From contig NZ_CP036426.1 in the NCBI RefSeq assembly GCF_007752535.1, positions 4,960,001 through 5,024,000 of the forward strand: a stretch of DNA of 64,000 nucleotides, written 5' to 3'. Numbering within the stretch: the stretch's first letter is position 1; each line of letters opens with the position of its first letter. Source of the DNA: Tautonia plasticadhaerens (lineage in GTDB: Bacteria > Planctomycetota > Planctomycetia > Isosphaerales > Isosphaeraceae). The notes below the pieces were generated by a model. That model was not told the DNA's origin and did no database searches. It saw only the letters and a list, made by a program, of their open reading frames with translations. Of this stretch, positions 18,970 through 27,905 are shown one piece after another. The position numbers and the translations under genes were made by a program.

Positions 18970-21900
18970 TCAACTCCGGCCGGCCCACCGGCGCGTCGGC
19001 CTCGGGAGCCCGTCGATCAGCCCCAGGGAGGCCAATCGGCCACGATAGGCCTCGCGGATCTCCTCCATCGCTCGCCTCCGGGCAAGGTGCCGCTCCCGGT
19101 TGATCGCCCGGACCATCGCCAGGCGTTCCTGCCAGGTCGTCGGCCGGGGCCGAAGCGCGGCGCGGTGAGACGGATCGATCCGGGCCTGCGGCGTCTCGGG
19201 CGCCGGGACTGGTCCCGAGTGCGACGCCGGCGGATCGACGACAGTCGGGGTCGGCGTCCCGCCACCCGACTCGATCGCGCCGGGAGTAAGTGCCTCCGGG
19301 GCAAGTCCGTCGTCGGACGTCGCCCCGATGCCGGCCGACGAGTCGCCGAGAATGGTCGTCGGGGCCGGGCTGGTCGGCAAACTCGGGTCGACCGCCCCGC
19401 CCTGGAGCGTGATGCCGACGGTCGTGCCATCGCTGAAGCGGAGGCGCACGAAGTACGACCTGCCGGGATCGAGTTGGTGGGGCTGGAAGTACACCTCGGC
19501 CCGGTCGGATCGCGGGGCCTGCACGAGCGAGGCCCGCCAGTAGGGTCCAGCGATGTTGTGCTGCCAGATGCCGCCTCCCCAGCCCCGGACCTCGGCCGAG
19601 GTGATCGAGCGGTCGGTCGGCAAGCCCGTCAGCGCGATGCCGATGTCCTGAAAGCCGTCGGCCTGGGCGACGTCGGAGCGTCGGCCGACGAGGTCGACGC
19701 CGGGGCGCTGGCCGATCCAGGTGCCAACCGGCGTGGGCATCGCCGCCCGGATGATCGCCTCGGCCCCGAGGTTCCCCGCCGCGTCGATCGCGCGGACGGC
19801 GACCGACGTCGACTCGAACGGCAGGCCGCGGGGCCGGAAGGTCGTCGCCCCGGCCAGGGGGATCGAGGGGCCGCCGTCGACCTGATAGACGTAGTCGGCC
19901 GCCCCCGCCATCGGCGAGAACGAGAGCCGACCGGCTCCCAGATGGGACAGGCCCGAGACCGGGCCGGGGGCCGTGGCGTCGATCGTCACCGGTCGGCCCG
20001 GGCCGTCGGTCGCATTGCCGGCGGCGTCGATCCGGCGGACGGAGAATCGGTACGTGCCGTCGGCCAGGGGGCCGCCGGCCCGGAGCGAGCCGGTGCCGGA
20101 CCTCCGGTCGACCTCGACCCCGTCCCGGAGCAGGGCGAGCACGTCTCCGCTGTCGATCACCGCCCGGAACAGCGGGTCGACCAGGCGGGTCAGGTTGTCG
20201 GTCGGGGAGATTCCCGTATCCTGGCCCGGTGCGAGCGAGACGGAGGCGGCGGGGGGCGGGGTCGCGTCGATGGTGAAGGCGGTCGGCGCGTCGGGCGTCG
20301 CGTTCCCGGCCGCGTCGATCCGTCGGATGGAGAATCGATGCGCCCCGTCGGCCAGGGGTCCTCCGACCCGGAGCGTCCCCGGGCCGACCCTGCGGTCCTG
20401 CTCCCGGCCGTCGAGCAGGAGGATCAGGGTGTCGGTCGCGTCGCCGTCGGCGACGAACGTCGGCGAGGTGATCCGGGTCAGTCGGTCGGAATCCGAGATC
20501 CCGGTGTCCTGGCCCGGCCCGAGCCTCGGCGTCACCGCCGGCGGTGCCGTCGTGTCGAGCCGGAAGGTGATGCTGCCCTCGGGACCGGGGCGGCCGAAGT
20601 CGTCGATCCCCCGGACCAGCACGGTCACGACGCCGTCGGAGACCCCCTGGGGCATGAACACGTCTTCGCTCGAGACCGGCCGATGGGACGGTTGTCCGAC
20701 GAGGCGGTATTCCAGCGAGGAGGCCCAGGAGGGGCTGGCGAAGGTTAGGCGGGGGTCCCGGGTGAGGCCATCGCCCTGGCTGGACCCGGTGTCGGCCACC
20801 AGCCGGAGCCCTTCGATGGGTGGCAGCGGCTGGGCGGGGAGCGGGACGCCCTGGGAGGCGATCGAGACGCCGTTGAGGATCGCGTTCGTCGCGTCGATCC
20901 CCCCCCCCAGCCCGATCCCCGGCGGCACCTTGATCGCGTTGCCGGAAGTGACGACGCGGGACTCGAGCGGGTCGATCGACAGCGCGTCGCCGACCCGCAT
21001 CGCCGCGGGGGCGGCCGTCTTTCCGGTCCGCTTGAAGAAGTCCGGCGACCAGGAGAATAGGTTGTCGGCGATCTCGGCGTCGAAGTAGGTGCGTCCCCGG
21101 CTGCTCTTGGCCCAGGGATATCGGGCGAGCCCGGCGTCGAGCCCGGTCAGGCTGTCCTCGATCGTGTTCGAGGCGAAGCGGACGCCGAACATCGGCGTGT
21201 GGGTCCAACCCCAGTGCACGGTCCGCTCGGAGGCCGAAGAGGCCAGGCGGACGTCGGCCCCGCCGAGGAGGCGATTGCCCGAGACCTCGGCGTCGAAGTG
21301 CGCCCCGGCCAGCACGAGGGGGGAGGCCACGGAGCTTCCCCGGACGTCGACCGAGTTGTCCCGGATGTCGAGGCCGACGAACGCGCCGGAGACGGAAACG
21401 ACGCCGATCGGCCGGTCGGTCGGCAGGGGAGTGTCCAGCACCAGGGTCCGCTGGTCGATCACCTGCGCCACCCGCCGCCACTGCCCGGCCATCGGACCGG
21501 AGAGGACGGCGACCACGTCCCCGGATCGGATCACCTCGCCCTGGGGGGGCGGGATCTGGAGGATCGAGCCGTCGGCGGAGAGCCCGCTGGGCATCCCCTC
21601 GAAGTTGACCCGGTAGGCCTCGGTGAGGATGACCTCCGGGGCGTTCGGGTGCGGCTGGGCGTCGTCGTCCCGGGGGCCGATGCCCTCGACCCGATTGCGT
21701 TCGACCCGAATCTCGGAGCCGTTCTGGGTCATGACCAGGAACCGGTAGGTCTTGCCCGATCCCGGCAATGGCGAGGCCACGTTGTCGAGGACGTCGACGT
21801 CATGGGCGTTGGTCATGGCGAAGACGTCGTACGCCCAGGTCCCGGGCATGGCCCCCCTGTAGGTGTTGCCCGAGATTTCCCAGGGGCCCCCGATGACCCG

Positions 21901-23595
21901 GACCGTCCCGCCCCGGAGCGCGTTGCCGAGGATCCGCCCGTCCTCGGCCGAGGCGAGGTTGACCAGCGCCGCCGACCGCTCCCAGGGGCCGGAGGTCGAT
22001 GAGGCGGGCGGGCCTTCCAGGTCGAGGTTCGAGAGGACGATCCCGACCTTCACCGAGCCGAGGGTCGGCGTCCTCGTGTCGGTGCTGGCGATGACGGCCG
22101 GGTCGTAGGGGACCGTCCAGTCCCACCGCACCGGGCCGTCGAAGCGGACGGCGAACCCGTCGAGCGTTGTGTTCCCGCGGTGGACGAGGATTGCCGAGCC
22201 CCAGGGCGTGGCGGAATCCGGCTGCGAGAATCGGAGCGTCGCCCCCGGATCCGCGGTGATCGTGATCGGCCGGTTCAGGGCCAGCGGGCGGTCGAGCCGG
22301 TACTCGCCGGCGGCCAGCCGGATCGACCCGTACGAATCGGCCAACGCCTGGAGGTCGTCCCCCGGCCGGGCGACGACGGAGGAGGGCGACGGCCGGGCCG
22401 CCCTCCTCGACGGATCCGCGGCGCCGCCGTCGAGGCGGACGATCGAGATCGACCCGTCGTCATAGGACAGCCGGAGGGTCATCGTCGTGCCGGTCTCGTC
22501 CTTCTCGGGAGGGAAGGCGATCGAGGCCCGGGTCGGGTCGCCGGGATCGCGGCGGAAGGCGAGGGCCCGGGCGTTGGGCTCGACCCCGATCGAGGAGCCG
22601 GCGGGGGTCGAGAACGCCCAGGTCACGCCACGGTCGGAGCCGGAGAGCGAGGCGGCGACCACCGCCCTCCCGGCGGGCAGCCCGGCCAGCTCGACCGAGG
22701 CGGCGCCGAGTCCGGCGACCGGGTCGTCGGACTGGCCGGCCCAACGGCCGGTGACCGCCTCGGGACGGGTCGGCACCGAGGCGGGGGGGGGGACGGCGAG
22801 GCCCGGCTCGGTCGGCCCGCCGAGCAGCTCGACGAGGTCGAGGGTGCCGTCGGCGTAGGAGATCGTCAGGGACAGCGGGAGTCCGTCCAGGTCGACGCCG
22901 GGCTGGACGTAGAGCCGGCCGAGGCTCGGGTCGGTGGCGTCCCGGATCAATTCGGCGTTGGGGAGGCCGTCGGCGTTGGTCCCCGATTGCCAGGCCAGTG
23001 GGCCGGGCCCCCTGACGTCGATCCCGTCGATCTCGACGCCGGCCGTCAGGTTGGCCAGCGCGATGACCGCGTCCTGAACCCCGTCCGGCCCGACCGAGGT
23101 GCCGGGGCCGACCCGGTCGGAGCCGTCCTGGCCGACCCAGGAGGGTTGGGCGACCGCCTCGGGCATCCGGAAGGTCGGGTCGGCCACCCCACCGGCCAGG
23201 GAGACCAGCGAGGTCGAGCCGTCCTCGAACCAGAGCCGCACCGAGAACGGCCGCCCCACCTCGACCTTGTACGGATCGAAGAAGACATCGGCGTTCGTCG
23301 ATCCCGGGACCTGGGCGAACGCCGCGGTCCAGTGGGTGCCGTCCCCGTTGTACGACCAGATCCCGCCGCCATGGCCCCGGACCTCGGCCGCGGTGACGGG
23401 GAGGCCGGGCGGGAGGTCCGAGAGCGCGAGCCGGACGTCCTGGATGCCGTTCGGGGCGGGGGTCGAGGACCGGCCGACCAGGTCGTGCCGGTCCTGGCCG
23501 ACCCAGGTCCCGGTCGGCGGCCCTGAGCTCAAGAGGTTTCGGATCTCCAATGCTTCACACGACGGACGGACGGGTCGCTTCCGGTGCGTGTTCAT
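18970..23595 (-). CDS. Giant secreted beta-helix protein with repeated WVGQ domains
   Basis: 1541 residues. The N-terminus MNTHRKRPVRPSCEALEIRN continuing LLSS matches the planctomycete LEpRxLLS-type targeting segment and fixes the start at 23595, although the frame is open to 23967. About 110-residue units opening with WVGQ or WAGQ and ending DGSTSLVSLAGG-like occur near residues 30, 152 and 290 and again near 1288. Between them lies a right-handed parallel beta-helix region (about 400-960, many N/D-rich turns). Two or three copies of an Ig-like repeat follow (LGPGQDTGISDSDRLTR; RIDAAGNAT). The tail is Arg-rich. It is probably a surface or extracellular adhesin or polysaccharide-binding protein; no catalytic site was recognised. 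Confidence 0.85.
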   Translation of the reverse strand: MNTHRKRPVRPSCEALEIRNLLSSGPPTGTWVGQDRHDLVGRSSTPAPNGIQDVRLALSDLPPGLPVTAAEVRGHGGGIWSYNGDGTHWTAAFAQVPGSTNADVFFDPYKVEVGRPFSVRLWFEDGSTSLVSLAGGVADPTFRMPEAVAQPSWVGQDGSDRVGPGTSVGPDGVQDAVIALANLTAGVEIDGIDVRGPGPLAWQSGTNADGLPNAELIRDATDPSLGRLYVQPGVDLDGLPLSLTISYADGTLDLVELLGGPTEPGLAVPPPASVPTRPEAVTGRWAGQSDDPVAGLGAASVELAGLPAGRAVVAASLSGSDRGVTWAFSTPAGSSIGVEPNARALAFRRDPGDPTRASIAFPPEKDETGTTMTLRLSYDDGSISIVRLDGGAADPSRRAARPSPSSVVARPGDDLQALADSYGSIRLAAGEYRLDRPLALNRPITITADPGATLRFSQPDSATPWGSAILVHRGNTTLDGFAVRFDGPVRWDWTVPYDPAVIASTDTRTPTLGSVKVGIVLSNLDLEGPPASSTSGPWERSAALVNLASAEDGRILGNALRGGTVRVIGGPWEISGNTYRGAMPGTWAYDVFAMTNAHDVDVLDNVASPLPGSGKTYRFLVMTQNGSEIRVERNRVEGIGPRDDDAQPHPNAPEVILTEAYRVNFEGMPSGLSADGSILQIPPPQGEVIRSGDVVAVLSGPMAGQWRRVAQVIDQRTLVLDTPLPTDRPIGVVSVSGAFVGLDIRDNSVDVRGSSVASPLVLAGAHFDAEVSGNRLLGGADVRLASSASERTVHWGWTHTPMFGVRFASNTIEDSLTGLDAGLARYPWAKSSRGRTYFDAEIADNLFSWSPDFFKRTGKTAAPAAMRVGDALSIDPLESRVVTSGNAIKVPPGIGLGGGIDATNAILNGVSIASQGVPLPAQPLPPIEGLRLVADTGSSQGDGLTRDPRLTFASPSWASSLEYRLVGQPSHRPVSSEDVFMPQGVSDGVVTVLVRGIDDFGRPGPEGSITFRLDTTAPPAVTPRLGPGQDTGISDSDRLTRITSPTFVADGDATDTLILLLDGREQDRRVGPGTLRVGGPLADGAHRFSIRRIDAAGNATPDAPTAFTIDATPPPAASVSLAPGQDTGISPTDNLTRLVDPLFRAVIDSGDVLALLRDGVEVDRRSGTGSLRAGGPLADGTYRFSVRRIDAAGNATDGPGRPVTIDATAPGPVSGLSHLGAGRLSFSPMAGAADYVYQVDGGPSIPLAGATTFRPRGLPFESTSVAVRAIDAAGNLGAEAIIRAAMPTPVGTWIGQRPGVDLVGRRSDVAQADGFQDIGIALTGLPTDRSITSAEVRGWGGGIWQHNIAGPYWRASLVQAPRSDRAEVYFQPHQLDPGRSYFVRLRFSDGTTVGITLQGGAVDPSLPTSPAPTTILGDSSAGIGATSDDGLAPEALTPGAIESGGGTPTPTVVDPPASHSGPVPAPETPQARIDPSHRAALRPRPTTWQERLAMVRAINRERHLARRRAMEEIREAYRGRLASLGLIDGLPRPTRRWAGRS

Positions 23596-24141
23596 GACAG
23601 CGATCGCCGGCTCTCGATGGTTTCGTCGCGGAAGCTCATCCGTGGGTGCGACGTGGAGACTCCAACTCCCTCCCTGCCCTCGCCAAGACTGTAGATCCCG
23701 GGACCGGCCCATCGGATTCGGGCTCGCCTGCCCCGGCGGATTGACCCCGTGCGATCCGACGCACCGGCCAGCCCGGGGCGTCCGGGCCCGGTCGTCGGGA
23801 CGACGGGCGTGCGGCGAACCGGGCGACGGTGTCGCTCCCTCTCGCCGCCGTCTCGGAGGCCGGATCCGGTCCTCCGGGGCCGTCCCTCGATCGGCCGATC
23901 GGGGCGGTTCGGCCGGGTCCGCCCTGCATGGAGATGGGTCTGGCCCGTACTGTGGGGAGCTTACCACGCGACGACGGCCGTGGGCGGGATTTTCCCCCTT
24001 GAGCGGCCCGAGGCCCCCGGCAACTCCCCCTCCCGGAGGGCGGCCCGGGATGCTAGAATCCGCCCCGTGCCGAGGCCCCGGGGCCCACCGTCACCGGGAC
24101 GGGACGGGACGATCACGACCCCCTCGTCGGAGCGAATCGAC
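23596..24141. other. Divergent intergenic region
   Basis: 546 bp between the divergently read beta-helix gene and proC. Both promoters must lie here, but I could not pick out a convincing -35/-10 pair in this GC-rich sequence. The apparent N-terminal extensions of both genes through this region lack coding character. Nothing else was recognised. Confidence 0.55.
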
Positions 24142-24990
24142 ATGACCGACTCCCTGACCGGACCCGGGACGAGATGGGGGTTCATTGGCGCCGGGAAGAT
24201 GGCCTCGGCCCTGATCCGGGGGATGGTCCGGGCCGGCACCGCCCCCCCCTCCTCGATCGCCGCCAGCGACCCGTCCCCCGAGGCCCGGGCCGCCCTTGAG
24301 GCCGAGGGGGTCATGGCGACCGGGTCGAACGCGGAGGTCGCCGACCGGAGCGACGTCATCGTGCTGGCCGTGAAGCCGCAGGCGATGGACGTCGCCCTCG
24401 GGGAGTTGGGGGGCCGGGCGTCGGGGAAGCTCGTGGTGTCGGTGGCCGCCGGGGTCATGGTCGACCGGCTGGCCTCGGGGCTGGGACCGGGGGTGAGGGT
24501 CGTGCGGGTCATGCCGAACACGCCGGCCCTGGTCGGCGAGGGGGCGGCGGCCTACTGCCTCGGGCCGGGGGTGACGGGGGAGGACGAGGGACTGGTGCTC
24601 CGGATGCTCCAATCCGTCGGCATCGCCCGACGGGTCCCGGAGTCGCTGATGGACGCGGCGACGGGACTCTGCGGCAGCGGCCCGGCATTCGTCTACGCGG
24701 TCGTCGAGGCGATGTCGGACGGCGGGGTGCTGGCCGGCCTCCCCCGGGACCTCGCCACGGCGATGGCGGCGCAGACCGTCCTCGGGTCGGCCCGGATGGT
24801 GCTGGAGACGGGGTTGCATCCGGGGGCCCTGAAGGACCAGGTGACCAGCCCCGGCGGCACGACGATCGCCGGGGTGCACGCCCTGGAGCGGGGAGGGCTT
24901 CGCGCCGCCCTGATCGACGCCGTCAAGGCCGCCGCGACGCGGTCGGCCGAGCTGGCCGAGGAGGCCCGGGGCCGCCCGACGGGCCACTGA
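24142..24990 (+). CDS. proC: Pyrroline-5-carboxylate reductase
   Basis: 282 residues. It catalyses the last step of proline biosynthesis, NAD(P)H reduction of pyrroline-5-carboxylate, in the cytoplasm. The Rossmann fingerprint GFIGAGKMASALIRGM is at about residues 13-28, with VMPNTPALVGEGAAAYC and the C-terminal dimerisation motif LKDQVTSPGGTTIAG. The start at ATG 24142 fits the family length; the frame is open upstream to 23749 without coding signal. It stands alone, with no other proline genes adjacent. Confidence 0.96.
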   Translation: MTDSLTGPGTRWGFIGAGKMASALIRGMVRAGTAPPSSIAASDPSPEARAALEAEGVMATGSNAEVADRSDVIVLAVKPQAMDVALGELGGRASGKLVVSVAAGVMVDRLASGLGPGVRVVRVMPNTPALVGEGAAAYCLGPGVTGEDEGLVLRMLQSVGIARRVPESLMDAATGLCGSGPAFVYAVVEAMSDGGVLAGLPRDLATAMAAQTVLGSARMVLETGLHPGALKDQVTSPGGTTIAGVHALERGGLRAALIDAVKAAATRSAELAEEARGRPTGH

Positions 24991-25034
24991 GCCTCCTCCG
25001 GTCATCGATGACGGTCCTTTCCCGGGCCGGCCGG

Positions 25035-26459
25035 TCAGGCCGGGTTCGAGAGGGCGGCAATCTGGGGGTCCGTCAGCGCCCGGCCGACGGCATAGATCTC
25101 GGTGATCCGGCCGTCGAGGTGGCGGAAGCCGGCCGACTCGACCGGCCCGCCGACCCGGCAGCTCGCCCCGGCGAGGTCGGTCCCGTGGTCGATCGTCGCG
25201 GCGGGGCCGGAGGGGGCCCCGGCGACGAACACCCGGAGGTCCGAGCCGTTGCGGCGGACCCCGATCACGGCGTCGGCCCCTGCGGCGAGGGTGGCCGCCG
25301 AGGTCGCCGAGGCCAGCGTCCCGCCGATGGGCCGGTACGAGGCGACGACCTGGCCGGCGGGCGTGATCGCGAGCCGGTTGACCACGCTCGCCCCGGAGTC
25401 GGCCTCGGTGTAGACCACCGCAGGGCTTCCCGAGGGCAGGACGTCGAGCCGAAGCCTCGCCAGCATCGTGAACCCCGGCCGGGCGCCGACCAGTGGGCCG
25501 GAGTCCCGGCCGAGTCGGTCGTCGGTTCCGTCGAAGTCCAGGAATCCGGCCGAACGCCATGCGGGCCGGGCGGCGACCGCAGCCTGGGAGAACGCCGGCC
25601 CGCCGTGCCGGTCGGCCCAGCGAAGGACCGGGTCGGAGTCGTCGGCCGGGCCCTCGGCGACGCCGTCGGCGGCGGCCGGCGAGCCGATCGGGGTGAGGGT
25701 GTGGCCGTTGCCGGTGGAGTCGACCCCGGCGACCGGGTTGCCGTCCAGCTCATGGAACATGACGAGGCCGGCTCGCAACGCCGGGGGCATCCCCGAGTAG
25801 GACAGGCCGGACCCGGAATTAAACAGGGCCGTCACGTCGGCCTGGGAGAGGGCCCGATTGCCCCAGACGCCGAACTGGTCGAGCCGGCCGGGCAGCAGGT
25901 GCAGCCGAGAGGTCGAGCCGCCGAAGTTGGAGCCCAGGTCGAGGTGGGTCGGGGTGATCGTGCCGAAGGAGGCCGAGGCGACCGTTCCGGCGACGCCGTT
26001 GACGTAGATCGACAGGGAGCCGCCGCTGCGGACCCCGACGACGTGGTGCCACTGGCCGGTCGGCAGGGCGGGGCCGATGGCGGTCGCGCCGGTCCCCGAA
26101 TCCCCGGTGACGATGAATCGTGCCGAGGAGTCGGAGGAGGAGATGCCGAGGTAGAAGCCGATCGGGTTGCTCTGGGCGGTCGAGCGGTGGGCCGCGATCG
26201 TCCGTGAGGTGCCCGAGCCGCCCGACAACCACACCCAGGCCTGGACGCTGTAATTGGTGCCCAGCGTGCCCATCAGCGAGCCGGCACGGGAGAGGTACTG
26301 GCTCGTGCCGTCGAGCGTCACCGCGCCCCGGGAGGCGACGCCGGAGGCGGCGTCGAGCCAGAGGAGCAGGTCGGGGGCGTCCTCACGCGAGTACACGGGT
26401 TCGCCGGGCCGTACCGGCCGATAGATGGCGAGGGAGCGACGCTTTTTCAAGGGAGTCAT
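25035..26459 (-). CDS. LamG/concanavalin-like domain protein
   Basis: 474 residues with two LamG (concanavalin A-like) domains, at about residues 40-225 (LDGTSQYLSRAGSL, SVQAWVWLSGGSGTSRTIAA, GQWHHVVGVRSGGSLSIYVN) and about 295-470 (FDGTDDRLGRDSGP, IGVRRNGSDLRVFVAG). The ATG at 26459 starts a basic N-terminus, MTPLKKRRSLAIYRP, with no obvious signal peptide. The phrase YSREDAPDLLLWLDAASGV resembles the start of other planctomycete LamG proteins. It may be a carbohydrate-binding or minor structural protein. An alternative GTG start at 26669 would add 70 residues that look noncoding. Confidence 0.8.
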   Translation of the reverse strand: MTPLKKRRSLAIYRPVRPGEPVYSREDAPDLLLWLDAASGVASRGAVTLDGTSQYLSRAGSLMGTLGTNYSVQAWVWLSGGSGTSRTIAAHRSTAQSNPIGFYLGISSSDSSARFIVTGDSGTGATAIGPALPTGQWHHVVGVRSGGSLSIYVNGVAGTVASASFGTITPTHLDLGSNFGGSTSRLHLLPGRLDQFGVWGNRALSQADVTALFNSGSGLSYSGMPPALRAGLVMFHELDGNPVAGVDSTGNGHTLTPIGSPAAADGVAEGPADDSDPVLRWADRHGGPAFSQAAVAARPAWRSAGFLDFDGTDDRLGRDSGPLVGARPGFTMLARLRLDVLPSGSPAVVYTEADSGASVVNRLAITPAGQVVASYRPIGGTLASATSAATLAAGADAVIGVRRNGSDLRVFVAGAPSGPAATIDHGTDLAGASCRVGGPVESAGFRHLDGRITEIYAVGRALTDPQIAALSNPA

Positions 26460-26851
26460 CCTCGTGGCCTCGTTCGGGCCGGGGTCGGCCGCGGGACGAG
26501 GCGGATCGAAGGAGCCGATGGGCGTGGAGAGGCGTCGTGCCCCGGTCCGTCCCGTCGGGCCCCGGCGGCATCGCCGGGTCTCCCCCTGGGGTGCCGGCCG
26601 CTCCCGGCCCGGCTCGGACAGTGCAGTCCCGTCAGCTTTAATATCGTGGGAAGCGGCCTCGCCAGTCACAAAAAAATGACGGCGGAGTCGTCACGGGCCC
26701 GCTCCGGGGCGCGTTGACATCTCGCGGAGCGATCTGCTACCGTTTCGGTCGACTCCCGGAGGGACGTCCCCTCCTTGCGGGCGATCACCCAGCGAATTGC
26801 CCCCGGGGAGCCACGCCTCTCCCCCCCGCCTCGATCCCCCGAGGCCGGGGC
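26460..26851. other. Divergent intergenic region with promoter candidate
   Basis: 392 bp between the LamG gene (-) and the ABC-permease operon (+). It includes an A/T-rich patch around 26638-26680 (TTTAATATC; a run of seven A), uncommon in this genome and probably regulatory, and the -35/-10 pair listed separately at 26714. Confidence 0.55.
26714..26743 (+). promoter_or_regulatory. Candidate sigma-70 type promoter for permease-hldD-hldE
   Basis: A perfect TTGACA (26714-26719) is followed after 18 bases by TACCGT (26738-26743), a partial match to TATAAT. It lies about 200 bp upstream of the permease ATG and points into the surface-polysaccharide gene group. Confidence 0.45.
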
Positions 26852-26941
26852 ATGCCGCGGTCGACCGCCCCCGACGAGCTCGACCCCCTGCCCGAGGAAC
26901 TGAAGGAGGGCGCTCGGCTCCCGGGCGACCCGATCAACTGA
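26852..26941 (+). CDS. Possible 29-aa leader peptide overlapping permease start
   Basis: A short frame from ATG 26852 encodes an acidic peptide beginning MPRSTAPDELDPLPEELKEG. Its TGA shares a base with the permease ATG (TGATG arrangement), which would allow translational coupling. No homologue is recognised. It may equally be an untranslated leader. Confidence 0.25.
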   Translation: MPRSTAPDELDPLPEELKEGARLPGDPIN

Positions 26942-27789
26942 TGAGCACCAACGCCTCCCGACCCCTCGCCGAGACCGTCATCGAGCCGCGTACCGGCTGG
27001 CGGCTCGTCGACCTCTCGGAGCTGCGCGACTACGGGGATCTGCTCTGGTTCCTGGTCTACCGGAACCTGAAGGGGCGCTACGTCCAGTCGTCGCTGGGGC
27101 TGGGATGGGTGGTGATCCAGCCGGTGGTGACCCTGATGATCTTCACCCTGGTCTTCGGCCGGGTGGTGAAGATCCAGCCGCCGGGCGGGACCCCGTTCTC
27201 GGTATTCGTCTTCATCGGGCTGGTGAGCTGGCAGTTCTTCTCCGGGGCGATGACTTCCGCCGGGGCGAGCATCCATGGCGAGTCCTCGGTCGTCTCCAAG
27301 GTCTACTTCCCCCGGCTGATCCTGCCGCTGTCGGTGGTCCTCAGCCGGCTCGTCGACCTTATGGTCTCGCTGGTCCTGCTGCTGGTCCTGATGGCCCTCA
27401 ACGGCCTGGTCCCGCCTCCCAGGGCGCTTCTGATCGTCCCGATGCTGGTCATCCTCGTGACCTGCCTCGCCCTGGGCATGGGGCTCTGGCTCTCCGCCCT
27501 GGCGGTGCAGTATCGAGACGTCGCCTACTCGATGGGCTTCATGGCACAGATCTGGATGTACCTCAGCCCGATCTTCTATTCCCCCGAGATGATCCCGGAG
27601 CGGTTCCGCCTGATCTTCGGCCTCAACCCCATGGTCGGCATCATCACCGGCCTGAGGTCGGGCCTGGTGGACTATCCGCCCTTCCCCTGGGCACTGGTGG
27701 CCCAGTCGGTCGCGATCACTGCGGTCGTTCTGGTCAGCGGGGCGCTCTACTTCCGCCGCTCGGAGCGCCTGTTCGCCGACGTCGTCTGA
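26941..27789 (+). CDS. ABC-2 type polysaccharide/lipid export permease
   Basis: 282 residues, inner-membrane permease of the Wzm/KpsM type. A cytoplasmic N-terminus with YGDLLWFLVYRNLKGRYVQS and SLGLGWVVIQPVVTLMIFTLVF is followed by about six membrane helices. The family signature LSPIFYSPEMIPERFRLIFGLNPM is present before the last helix. It normally works with a separate ATPase; none is adjacent, so the partner must be elsewhere. It is read in the same direction as hldD and hldE, which suggests export of a heptose-containing glycan. The ATG at 26941 was preferred over the upstream open frame by homology to the family N-terminus. Confidence 0.9.
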   Translation: MSTNASRPLAETVIEPRTGWRLVDLSELRDYGDLLWFLVYRNLKGRYVQSSLGLGWVVIQPVVTLMIFTLVFGRVVKIQPPGGTPFSVFVFIGLVSWQFFSGAMTSAGASIHGESSVVSKVYFPRLILPLSVVLSRLVDLMVSLVLLLVLMALNGLVPPPRALLIVPMLVILVTCLALGMGLWLSALAVQYRDVAYSMGFMAQIWMYLSPIFYSPEMIPERFRLIFGLNPMVGIITGLRSGLVDYPPFPWALVAQSVAITAVVLVSGALYFRRSERLFADVV

Positions 27790-27905
27790 ACGCCGCCGAG
27801 GCCTCCCGCGCCGAGCGTCCGGCTCCGATCCGAGCCGAGAGGACCTCTCGGGGGACGTGACGGTCCCGGTCGGCCCCCGTCCCCCCCTTCCCCGGATCCC
27901 TCGCC

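Noticed and set aside
18530-21481. 983-codon minus-strand frame overlapping the beta-helix gene
   Set aside because: Arg/Pro/Gly-rich shadow of the real gene in another frame of the same strand.
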